From Folioceros fuciformis (lineage: Eukaryota; Anthocerotophyta; Anthocerotopsida; Anthocerotales): a stretch of 64,000 bases of DNA. The stretch covers positions 113,154 to 177,153 of the forward strand of contig JBNGIO010005973.1 in the NCBI GenBank assembly GCA_049999805.1, given 5' to 3'. The notes under the pieces were generated by a model. The model did not search any database and was not told where the DNA came from. It saw only the letters and a list, made by a program, of their open reading frames with translations. Below are positions 53,328-64,000 of the stretch, in pieces. Each line of letters begins with the position of its first letter. Position 1 is the first letter of the stretch. The position numbers and the translations under genes are program-made.

Positions 53328-56300
53328 CTAGTTCGAACTTCCAGAAGGCTCCCCGCTGAAAGCGCCACTGCCTCCTGATGTAGACCCTGTCGGACCAGAA
53401 GCTCCAGAAGACGCAGCCCGCGCCCGTTGCATCTGACGAAGTCGGAACAGGTCGCTTGTTGCAGGTTTGCTTGGTGCGGCAGGGACGTCGTCCTCGTCTT
53501 CCTGTCCTGCTTTGTTTACAATTCAAACTTTAATCACCGTTTCTTGACACTTAACGACAACACGTTTACTCTTACTGTTCCCACGTCTTCCCATGTATGA
53601 AATGCTTACTTAACGTTTCCGCCATTTACGAAAACGCGCTTACTTACTCTCAATTTCTTTCCTCTTCTGTTGATGGCTCTGCCGTGCCTGCCGCATCCCA
53701 GTCTGAGTCAAGCCTCCTCCAGAAGTAAGTCCCAGCCGAGTTATTCCATTTGCTCCTCCTTGTGATTTACCAACATGATCTGTGGACTGAAGACCAGACC
53801 CTCCACCTTGTGCCATATGGATGTGAGCCCCTTGAGCACCTAGGCCTTTCAAGTCGGCCTGCATCAATACAGACATCACAATTTCTGGTTCTGGATACGG
53901 TCCTGCACATGCCAGACACCTCACAGATCAGAAGTATTGCCACTGTGACACAACAGACTCGAGCCCACAAGATGCAAGAAGCGATACTTGCCAGGAACAT
54001 GCGGAAGGCTTCTGACAAAAGAGGCCAGAGTAGCCGGCAGATACTTCAAACTCTCTTCTCCCGGCTTGAATGCAGCATCGGCGGAGGGGCGTCCAGCCGG
54101 CAATGTTTGCGATCCCGATGGCCGCGGAGGCAAGCCTCCAGTGACATTTGATGGCCGCATCTGCAGATTATGACCAGCACTACCTGCAGAAAGCCGCAGT
54201 GAGACCAAGGTTGGAAAAGGGATTTACTACACAACATGACCACAACACTACAGCAGGAGACAATTACCTTGGGCAGATACAATGCCGGGGGGGAGAGGTC
54301 CTTGCAAAATCTGTGCAGCAGTCGACACAGAAGCATGTGGGTTCAGTGCAGGTTGGCCAACACAGAAACAGAGCTCTGTAAAGCACAAATCTTGTCTTAC
54401 TTGTGATGATACTTGAACAGGAACCGCTCCTCCTGAAGGCGCAAAATTATTAGTCAGGCAAGTACCATATGATCACAGAAATTAAAATGCTCATCCTTGC
54501 GTAGAGGTAATTTCTGATTCGGGTCACATCAGATTCTCAGACCCGACCTTTCCTCTACCCCAAATACATTCTATTGTTGTTAATCACGTCAATACGAACC
54601 AGGGTACTGCTTTACATACAATTTGTAGGCCAACGACATCGTCCGCGAAAGTTTATCTGTTCTTACCATATCCTTGGCGAGGATCATACAAAGCCATCTT
54701 GGACACATCTGGTCTTGCCAGATTGAGGGTCGGAGCCGCCGGTGTCTGTGACTCACTTGCTCCAGTGGAGCCATTCATACCTTTCTCTGATGTGAAGGAA
54801 AGGGAAGGTTACAAGAGGAACGGTATGAAAAATGACAGTCCCACAGGGAAAAAGGATGTGAAAGGACCACTTCAAACCAACCTGGTTGGGCACTGATTGC
54901 ACCTGGTTTTTCCATCTTCTGTGATGCCCTTTGAGCCATTAACTACAGCAAACAACTCGATTCTGTCACTGGCAGGACTATATCACCAGCCTAGGTTCAA
55001 GTAACCCCAAAACCTTCCGTGGGCACGTCAGATGAGTTTGTGAAGGGGAAGGGGAGAAAGACCTGTTGCCGAGTCAGGTGATCGAGATCAGATGTAGAAC
55101 AGGGCCACAAATCCCGAAACCGATACCGTGAGATCAGCTGCTGTAAGGCTCCCTCTGAGGTTTCTTCCCCAATCGAAGCTAGCGCTTCCCTTTTCCTTTG
55201 TTCGACCTGACCGAAAAAAAGAAACCTCTTGAGTTCAGCAAGAGAACTGGTAATTCGTTTCATCGGGCAACATAAGAAGTGCAAGGAAGCCGTACGTGTG
55301 CAGTTTTGGTTTGTGTGATTTCGTACCTTCAGTATGCTTTGCAGATCCTCGTATTTTGCTTCCAGTTCCAAGTACCTATTCCACACCTGTTATCCGGAAA
55401 TCTCAGCAACCTTTCTTGCACAACCGAGAAAGTGAGCTCCTCACACGGCTGTTCATCCACTGCTGAGAGGCAACAATATGTACCTCAAGAGACTCATCTG
55501 GTGGTAAGACACTCAAAGCTCGCTCAAACAGTACCCGAACGTTCTTGTCATCATTCATGCGATCTAGGAAATCAGCGTATCTGTTGAGCAAAGGAACCCC
55601 AGATCCACTCAAAAACCAGGGGGTAAGTACCCAACTATAGAAAGTGCACGAAGGAATTAACATAACGCAGACTCTCAGACATTCAACCACTTGCATTCGA
55701 CAGCATCGACTCAGTAACGAGAACATGCAACTTACTCAAGGACGTAAGCAGGCTCATGGATGTACTTCTTCAGCCCCAACTCGAAGATATTTCGGGCTAC
55801 CTGCAGACCAGCAACTTAAGATAGTCCTGTGAACTGCAACTTATCCAAATAGGCCTACCAGTACAAGAGTAGCAAGAGATAACATCCATAGATCGAGAAG
55901 AGTATAAACCTTGGGATCTTTATCCACACAGAGCTCCATGATTGCAGAGGCAACATACACTTGATATGTACAAGCGGGGGCCTTGCGTGCTTGTAAGAAC
56001 ACCTTCCTTGCTTCATCGATGCCTTCAGTTCTCCTCACAAACCGCATAAACTGATTGTTTCATGAACAACTCTATAGTGAACACACAATCTTATACTGAG
56101 TCACACTGAATGTCATCCTGTGTAGGATCCTTGCTTAGGATAGCTAATCAGGTCACGACCAACAGCTTCAACATGAGACACACACCTGGATGTACGAAAG
56201 TGCATCGGAGCTGCTGGTATTCCGAAGAAGACTTTCATACACCTTCTTCGCTTCCTGTACGACAAACCCCGCAACTTGCATAAAGAGACACACTTGCCAA

Positions 56301-59300
56301 ACAGCTTAAGAGATGACAGGCTCCACAACGTACCTTGTAATTGCCACGGGCTTCTTCGAACTCAGCGCTTGCAAAATGAAGCACTGCAGAATCTGTAACA
56401 TTGTGATGAGAGAGAGCACCACAAAAGTTGAGAATCAAAGCCAGGTCCATCCGAACAACTGGAGCACTTGGAACACGAGCTTGCCTGGCAAAGCTTTCAG
56501 AGCCCGCTGAAAGATAGCTGCAGCTTGATCTGGCAACCCGTTCTGGGCATGCCAGGTTGCAAAATCGAACCACACATCTGGGAAGTGGTACAAGAACATG
56601 AGGCACTGCAACACATATACAAAGGTATCAGCAACACCACACAAACAAGACCTCAAAAGCAGTGGATGACCAGAAAAGACACCTGCTCATAAGTGAAGGC
56701 TACTCTCTTGGTGAGTGCCGCAGGGTCTAATCGCTGAGGGTTCCCCCTGCATTTGGAATTGATCAGTACGAAGGGTCCCCCACAGACAAATTCTTGACGC
56801 CCTAGACTTCTCAACCCTTAGCGCTGCACATGATCACCAGGAGAGAACAAGTTGGGCACCTTGCTGGACTTACTTCTCAAATTGCAGCAACTGCCTCCAA
56901 GCAAGACATTGTTGTTCCTCCTGCAGGTTTCCAAACGGATCGCCATGAACATGTCACTTAACACCATGTCTAGAGTTACAGAGCTACCCATTGGTAGGAC
57001 AGTCGTGGAAATATCTTTTCAGGCTGCTTCGCAGCGTTGAGGCTGCTTACACCCCATACACAAGAATACCCTGTCTTATCGTGCAGAACTATTTAGGCAC
57101 AGCTGACTGATTTCACGAGAAAACCAAACTACAAGCATCGAATGGAGTGTATGTGACTCGATCGCCCCGTCAAATAACTTGTTGGGTTCTGAACATTGCA
57201 CGAGCTGAAAGAAGCAGAAAGGAAACAGACACATGTGCTGCTAGAATCATGCATAGTTAGGGAAGTGAACTTGCTTTGGAGGAACCAGTTGGAGGCACTG
57301 GCAACATGGTTTGATCAATGCGCTCGCAATACTTCTTGCGCTCCTTATAGACAGCCCTCGCACTGAAGTGCTTGGGCTGATATTCAGTAAAAAGACCTTT
57401 AGCCTGCATAAACAGTGCATGCCTCTCAGATGTCTTTGATACGAATGAGAACTGGAAATACATATGCACATTTGGAAGAGCGAGCATCACGGGATGGCAT
57501 TGAACAAATCATTCTGGCAACAGAGCTTGCCGCAGCAGATGAAAGAATCCCAGACAAAGGTGTGTCCACCAATCAAAGGCCATTCACAGTGTGGGCACCA
57601 ATCCAACCCATAGACCAGCTTCACGTACAACACAGGCAAGCTGCACTTCCTTGGTGGGGGAGCATGTGAAAAATCCATAACTCAGACGAAGAGACAAATG
57701 CAAACATCACTTGGGCCCCAGCACCAAAAGCAACAACTGCGATATGGAAACTGTAGCTTTTATTGAAGGAGCTCAGACTACAAATTTCAGGATCTTCACT
57801 CTGTAACAGTGAAGTAAAGAGAAAGCAGCCAACCAGGGCACGACTGACAGAATTTTCAAATGATTCATAATCCTTCCACAACTGCTCCACGAGGTGGACG
57901 GGAGCTAATACAGCCCGCTGGTAGGCCTTGCGCACTGAGGTCATCCGCTGTGACTCCTCATGAGGTGTGGATGCCTGTGAGATCCAACATGATCAGATTT
58001 CAAGACCAACAGACCAGCACATTCACATACTACGAGTAGGTCTAGTAGGTGGAGCTCAGACACGCAGCAGAACATCACATTAACGTACCACTGCTCCCTT
58101 CAGAAATGAAATGTACTCTTGCCAAACAGAACCAGCAGAGATGTCGGACCCTGCAAGTCCAAGTCCGGCAAGAAAAAGCTGTGCTATCAGGTTCCCACCC
58201 TGAGGCTGATTGCAACCCCTCCGCAACGCCTCATAATCCATAATGGCACACAGTACCTGAGGCAAATCAAAGCAGCACTTACCAACGTGATCCAACATAA
58301 ACTCATACGCCTTTTTCATCTCCTCCCTTCCCTCAGGACCTCTACTTTCATTCACCTTCCGCACGAACCGAATGTAAGACTTCCTGCACAACGGCTGGGC
58401 TTGTGAGCAACTGAAAGCAGATCAACAGAGGCGACCCAGCTGCGGACAGGAGTAGTAGCACGCACCAAAGATCCACACTTAAGCAATTACGCAAACACCG
58501 ACTGAAGATTTGCTTGACAGCATCATCATTGTTGGCACCCATTTGCAGCTCCACATACTTCTTCCAGTAAACGGCCTGCACCCCAACATCGTCAAATTCA
58601 TCAGCATACTGCCGTCAACCGACATATGTGACCCCCAGGACATGGTGTCCCAGCTCCCTCCCTCCCAGCCACTGAACACCAAGAAACTCCACCCAACTCC
58701 CTACCACCACAATCTTCACAACAACGATTCCCCATCGAAGCCCCATACAGCCCTCGTGAGAACCTCACCGAAGTTGGGAAGTTGGCAATAATAGCCTCAT
58801 AAATCGGAATGGCATCAGCCACAGACCTCGACTGCCAAAGAAAAGAGACAAACCATTAGGACCTTTCTTGGACCACAGCAACAAAGGCACCACCCTTGGA
58901 CAATTGCCCCCAAAAAACCTCACCTGGGCCTCGTTCCCAAGCAACACCCAAGCCTCCACGTCATACTGATCAAGCTCAATCCTCTCCCGAGCACGCCGCT
59001 CCTGAAATCCCACAGACCCAAAACCCTCAATCACGAGAGCAGAGAAAACCCACCGACGCCCGACACAACCACACCCTCACCTTCTCCGTCAGAGGAGGAC
59101 CCAGCTGCGGAGGCGGCTTCACAATGGTCACCAAAGCCGGGGCCGCCTCCGGCCTCCCCCTGTCCGCAGATTCAGGCCTACCGGGCCCAGCATTCTCAGG
59201 TACCCTGCGTGCAGCATCCTGGATCCCAGATGCAGACACACTATCCTCCTGTTTCACTTCCTCCTTCACCACGACCCCGGAATTTCCCCCGGCAGCACTA

Positions 59301-59554
59301 CTGGGCACCGCAGTGCTGGCAATCTCCTCCCCCACCTCCACCTTAATGCCCTCGCTTGAAACAGCCTTTTCTGCGGGCTCCGCGACCATGGCAGGCACGC
59401 TGGCCTCATCCTCCGTCTTCACCACCACGAGCTCCAGCCCGGAGCTCACGGGCGGCCCCTCTTCCCCTGCGCTCATGCTGCTGGTCCTCCAAGCTTCGCT
59501 GCCCTCATGCTGCATGGTCTTTCCAGCCATCTTCACCGAACGTGAAAATGCCAT
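53328..59554 (-). CDS. CSTF77: CstF77 / suppressor of forked, mRNA 3'-end cleavage factor
   Basis: CstF77 scaffolds the cleavage stimulation factor for pre-mRNA polyadenylation. Exon 1 (59554-59081) encodes an acidic, low-complexity N-terminus ending KPPPQLGPPLTEK. HAT repeats follow in order: ERIELDQYDVEAWVLLGNEA, PIYEAIIANFPTS, YWKKYVELQMGANNDDAVKQ, IFSRCLRNCLSVDLW, SYIRFVRKVNESRGPEGREE, SVWQEYISFLKGAV, RKAYQRAVLAPVHLVEQLWK, YKERKKYCERIDQTMLPVPP, WFDFATWHAQNGLPDQAAAI, FASAEFEEARGNYK, FMRFVRRTEGIDEARKVFLQ, DPKVARNIFELGLKKYIHEP and VLFERALSVLPPDESLEVWN. The C-terminal region holds NLARPDVSKMALYDPRQGYG, then the tail motif ASFVRSLPHVPG and PEIVMSVLMQADL. It ends DLFRLRQMQRARAASSGAS and a Gly/Ser tail, stop at 53328. 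Length and order are as in plant relatives, but the N-terminal extension of about 150 residues is longer than I expect. Met at 59530 is an alternative start. Confidence 0.93.
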
Positions 59555-60647
59555 TCCACCGCCGGCTCCGCCTCATTCTGCTGCTCCGCGTCTTCGGGGC
59601 GAGCGGCAGCAAGAGCAATGCGGACCGAAGACATTTCGGCTGTAAGTTAGTTGATTGTTCATTGACATCTTTCTCATACGAGTAACACATTACATATTTC
59701 TATGCAATTCTCATCCTCCATGCCTCTGTATAAGGACCCACTTTGCCTACTCCACTGTTGCCGCGGAGAGAGAGCATGTGGCGATCCCCTGGCGGATGCT
59801 TGAGCGCCCAATATTTACTTGTTTGTGATAGATTTTTTAGTCCAAAGTTAATTTAAAAATATAGCTAATAAAATATATTAAAATAATATAGAATCATAAT
59901 ATTAATCTATTATTATAATATTAAAATTGTATGAGTAAATTTTTAATATATATTATTAAAAAAGAAATGAAAAACCATCTACTCCAAAGATAGGAATAAC
60001 CCAAAGAGAGCCAAAGCACCTAAAGAGGACTAGCCCCCTCCAACATCATTCTCAAAACTGTTTTCTTACTCCCAAATTATTGTGTTGCTAAAACTGCTTT
60101 CCTTACTTCTTTTTATAAATTTAAGTAGTATTGGATTTCCAGACCACTCAAGGTTGCAAACTTGTTTTTGAATTTTTTTTTATTTTAAAAAGAAACATCA
60201 ACCCACGAGTATGTCCTAAATGCCAAAGTTTTATCAGTGTAAGTCATTGCTTCACTAAGGTTTTGTGCTTTAAAATTTGTTAAATGCAACGTTTTGCCAT
60301 GTACTCCAAATTATTTTTCTTCACAACTTCTGTAATAACTATTTCCACCTCAGTTCAATGAGATGATTTATTGTAGGATGGTGTGCTTAACAATGTACCG
60401 GCCCACAAGAGTAGAGTCAAAGAAGTCTATGGCAGATAATCAGATAGGGAAGTCCATGGTGGATATACAATAGAGCTTTAGAATCTAAAACAAGCATCGT
60501 CACTTCAAACATACTAGGTTATGTACTACAACTATGTGCTTGAGGAGAAGAAGCATCAATTTATAAATTCGATAAGATTATGAAATGTATTCGGTTTAGG
60601 ATGGAGCAATGATGTCCATCAATGTAAACCCGTTCCTAGATCTTCGG

Positions 60648-60800
60648 AAACCTCCCTAACCTAGGGCTTGTAGATGGCATGGTGTTTGTCCACCTTAGTC
60701 ATTAATGAGTAGTGCACCACCGTGATTTGAAAACCCCTAACTAAGGGCTCTGGTAGCATGGTATTTGTCCGATGTGCCTATCGAGGAGTATTGCACCATA
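60648..60800. repeat. Diverged direct repeat, two copies of about 70-80 bp
   Basis: CCTAACCTAGGGCTTGTAGA, then GCATGGTGTTTGTCC, then GAGTAGTGCACCA recurs about 80 bp later as CCTAACTAAGGGCTCTGGTA, GCATGGTATTTGTCC and GAGTATTGCACCA. The copies are clearly related but diverged. Confidence 0.75.
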
Positions 60801-61206
60801 CAAAGGGTGGACGTAGTGGTTGCCTATGGAATCTTTCTCTGGGTTCATTCATGTAAAGGTGAAACGTTTATGTAACCTATAGAGGTACAGAGAGGTAGCA
60901 AATTTGTTCTTGAAGGCATGACCTACACGCCAACATAGAGAGGGGACAAGCTTGGTCAAATCAATGCATGTGTGTTGCCTAGTGGTCATTATAACCACCC
61001 TCCCTTGGCCTCACCACTTGTAGGGCATTTCCCAATTCAAGGATTGGAAGGTGGTTGATAAAAGCTACAAAGCGTTAAGGGTTGGTCGGACCAACTTCTC
61101 TTTGTCTAATGGGTTCTATTGTCACACACCCCTTTTGAGATCGCCTAGTTGTGATTCTGTCTCAATACATCGTTTTCTTTGCACCTATTTCGGCAAATGT
61201 TCCTCT

Positions 61207-61381
61207 TTCCATTCCATCCTCGTTTGCAAAGAACATGGGCAAACAAATGTTCCTCATTAAATTTCTATTCCATCCTCATTTGCAAAGAATATGGGTAAAC
61301 AAATGTTCATTTTCCCATTCCATCCTTGTTAAACAAATGTTCTTCTTTCCATTCCATCTTTGTTCGCAAGAATATGGGTAA
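61207..61381. repeat. Degenerate tandem repeat, about 50-56 bp unit, four partial copies
   Basis: CCATTCCATCCTCGTTTGCA and relatives followed by AAGAACATGGGCAAACAAATG recur at about 61207, 61263, 61313 and 61350. Later copies are truncated. Confidence 0.75.
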
Positions 61382-63299
61382 AGTAAATAAGGGCATTTGT
61401 TGTACAAATTGAATTTGAGCATTTTTCCTACTAGTCCACTAGCTATAGTACACATTTATACTTTATTAATAATTATTCATACCAGGCCACACTATACACA
61501 CCTCAATCATGTAAGCTTATAATATAAAGCGTTCATTTCCTTTAGACAAGAATCTCTACCCACCACCAGCCTGCTTAATTCTCATGGCTATAGCTTGGCT
61601 TCTCAAATCCACAACCAGGTCACATGATCTTACATCTCAACTCCACAACTAAGTCACATGGTCCAAAAAGAAAATCCACACTCAAGAGGTGAGAAGCAAG
61701 AGATCACAAGTTTAAAGCTATAGCAAACAATTTTTATACTACAATTGTAACATAGCTAAGCTTTTATACTTGCTATAATCACGTTCACACGTTAGTTTTG
61801 TGTCTATCATCTTGATATTATATTATATTATCTAATTATTTTAATTAAATAGTTTACTAATTATTCCTAATTTTATTTATTAATATTGAATTATTTTAAC
61901 TAAATAATTAACTAATTATACCTAACTTCATTTATTAGTATTATTTAATTATTAATTGCATGTACCTACACAAGAGCATATAATCCTTCTGCAATGCTAT
62001 CACAATCACTATTTTAATTATCCTAGAAAACATGAGACTAGCTCTGAAGTTTGTGCCAGTGCTCTTAATCATCCTTCTATCATGCACCACTTTGACGATA
62101 TATACAAGAATCCTGACAAGTACATAGACATGTGCTCTGGGATGGACTCTTCCCTTGTTTATTTGTCACATATTGAACTTGTTGGCTTCTATTGAAGCTA
62201 TCAATGAGGCAAATGTTGGCTTTTGCCGCTTAAAGGTGCTAGATGCAAGGTTTCTTAGGCAAATTCAGTAATACAAACACACATTGTCATGCATGTGACA
62301 TTGTGCATCTATCTTATGATTGATGTTGGAAATTCTCTTTCATGGTTTGTTCTTCTATCTAATACTATAGTCTATTTATACTCGATTGCATTCAGACATA
62401 TCAATTTATAACAACTTAATTGGGAAAGGAAGGAATGTTCATAAGTTTGAATTGACAGATATGACTTCTTTAACTCCACGAACACATAAAGATTGAAGCA
62501 ATGGCTAACTAGCGCCACAATTATCTCCATAGCACAATAGCACTCATCCTCTTTCACATCTCTCCTAATGGAAACATACAATTGCATGGATGGACTTGAA
62601 GTTTGCCGACCACTACCTATCTTAGAATTGGGGATTGTCCTCTAAGGATCCACAAACATTTTGTTGAAGTTAATCTTGAAATCTGTGACCCCATTCTTAC
62701 TTGTCAACAAACTTTGATTGTCACTTTCGAATTCATCGATCTCTTGCTTCACTAACACATAAGCATTCAAGACCCTCAGCTTCACCATCACCTCATCTTA
62801 GTGCACCGACGCCATGTACTAATGAGCATATCACTTGGGCGCTAGATACTCTTCGTAATCCTCCTCCATGTTCTCTAACTCAACTAGCTTGGCTCCACCC
62901 AATAGCGTGTGTAATAAAAAAAATAGAATTCTATTTACATGTAGCTTTGCCCACACCCATTTTGATCTCGCAACTTGAGCCACACCTATTAGAAAAAGGG
63001 AGAGAAAGAAACATACCTAAAAGTCATGACTTTTGAATGTTTAAAATCGATAGACCAATCTCAATCTCTCACACATTGGCGTACATACATACTATATGCC
63101 AAAAATCCTAGATGAAGTACCGGGCAAATCCCAAGCTTTATTACATTCTATTTTTGCGTACACACAAAACAGATAGGCTATGCATATATTTACAATTTTT
63201 ACATTAAACAATATCTCAAAAGGTATGAACTTTATCCCCATTGTTATCTAACTTTATAACATATTCTTTAAGTACTAATAATATGCATGAGTATTAAAC

Positions 63300-63369
63300 C
63301 ATAACTCATATCTTAATAAGTTATAAATCTTAACCTTAAGATTCATAACTTATTAAGGTATGAGTTATG
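63300..63369. repeat. Near-perfect 34-bp inverted repeat with 2-bp loop
   Basis: The left arm (63300-63333) starts CATAACTCATATCTTAATAA; the right arm (63336-63369) is its reverse complement with two mismatches; only CC separates them. The structure could be a foldback element, a cruciform-prone site, or the remains of a small inverted-repeat transposon. Confidence 0.85.
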
Positions 63370-64000
63370 TGATGAAAAATCATGCCTTGCTCTTAGATAC
63401 AAAGTGGTACAATGCAATGAATTGATTAAAAGAGTAAAGTACAAGCCTATATAGTTATAGTGGTTAGGTGGTTATAACAATATGTTGTTGTAACCACTAA
63501 GTTGTTGTAACTAATATAACAACTACCTACCTAGAGCAACTAACTAAGTAACTACCTAATATCCTAGGCCTAAATTAATGTTTAAGTAATACAGCCCTCA
63601 TAAATAGTGTCTTAAGCTAGATATATTTCATCACTACCACTCACTATGAATGTAACGATGAAAAACTAGCTTTAAAATGAGACCTATTATATAACTAAGC
63701 TCTTACTTAATCAAAAGTTATATGCTTAAGAAAATGTTCTAAAAACTTAAGCTGATAAAAGATAACTTAAACCCTAGTTTAAAGCTTAATAAAAATGGAG
63801 GAAAAATAAGCCTAATTTAAACATAAATGAATAGACTTAGATCGGTCTTTTAATGGTAACTCAAAATAGGTAGGAAACCCAAAAATAGGCTATATGGAAA
63901 AGCAAAATTAAAAGTGAAAGCGTGGGTTAAAAATAATAGCCAAAAAAAGGGTTTAAACGGTATATAAGCCCGAAATGGCCCCTTGCGTGCCATTGATGGG

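Larger units (their letters stand above)
59555..64000. other. AT-rich, gene-poor region with repeats
   Basis: No supported gene in 4.4 kb. Base composition drops sharply to AT-rich just beyond the CstF77 promoter (from about 59820). Open frames are short and lack domains. It contains duplicated segments at 60648-60800 and 61207-61381 and a long hairpin at 63300-63369, listed separately. This probably is degenerate transposon or heterochromatin-like sequence, but no transposase, reverse transcriptase or terminal repeat could be recognised. Confidence 0.6.

Noticed and set aside
59820-64000. Short open frames in the AT-rich right end as genes
   Set aside because: None exceeds about 110 codons, none has a domain, and they sit among degenerate repeats.

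Overview
The window looks like nuclear DNA of a streptophyte: a charophyte alga, bryophyte, lycophyte or fern. Most genes are split by short introns of about 60 to 200 bp with GT-AG ends, and two introns carry U12-type (minor spliceosome) signals. The proteins are housekeeping eukaryotic ones. The kinesin, with an N-terminal calponin-homology domain ahead of its motor, is a type best known from the green plant lineage. A TPR protein resembling axonemal TTC29 would fit a plant with swimming sperm, but that similarity is weak. I cannot name the species. There are no bacterial operons, CRISPR arrays or recognisable tRNA or rRNA genes.

Layout. 1-403 (-): 3' part of an unrecognised gene running off the left edge, followed by a possible hypothetical gene (1498-2256, -). 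2635-9335 (-): largest subunit of RNA polymerase III. 9.3-12.8 kb: gene-poor, with two tandem repeat clusters. 12830-18120 (+): KCH-type kinesin-14. 18782-20512 (-): rRNA-processing protein EFG1. 21761-22255 (+): MIA40/CHCHD4-like oxidoreductase, 5' end unresolved. 22499-29398 (-) and 30122-36879 (+): two giant head-to-head paralogues (about 2263 and 2205 residues). Each combines a long uncharacterised N-terminal region, a GBP/dynamin-like GTPase, a Cys/His-rich region and a C-terminal von Willebrand A domain. 37-39.3 kb: tandem repeats. 40998-41907 (-) SAP18 and 42149-43012 (+) APC10 form a close divergent pair. 43978-46090 (-): TPR protein. 46507-47841 (-): basic coiled-coil protein. 48784-52961 (+): protein with a divergent E2F-like winged helix. 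53328-59554 (-): CstF77 (suppressor of forked). 59.6-64 kb: AT-rich, repeat-bearing, no gene seen.

Most genes serve transcription and RNA processing (Pol III, EFG1, SAP18, CstF77) or the cell cycle and cytoskeleton (APC10, kinesin, E2F-like). This is probably ordinary mixing of a eukaryotic chromosome rather than a functional cluster. The exception is the pair of giant GTPase/VWA genes. Each has only one intron, at the same codon position, while their neighbours have many. They are the best candidate in the window for an undescribed system. Exon models were spliced by eye from open frames and consensus signals; those called uncertain need transcript support.
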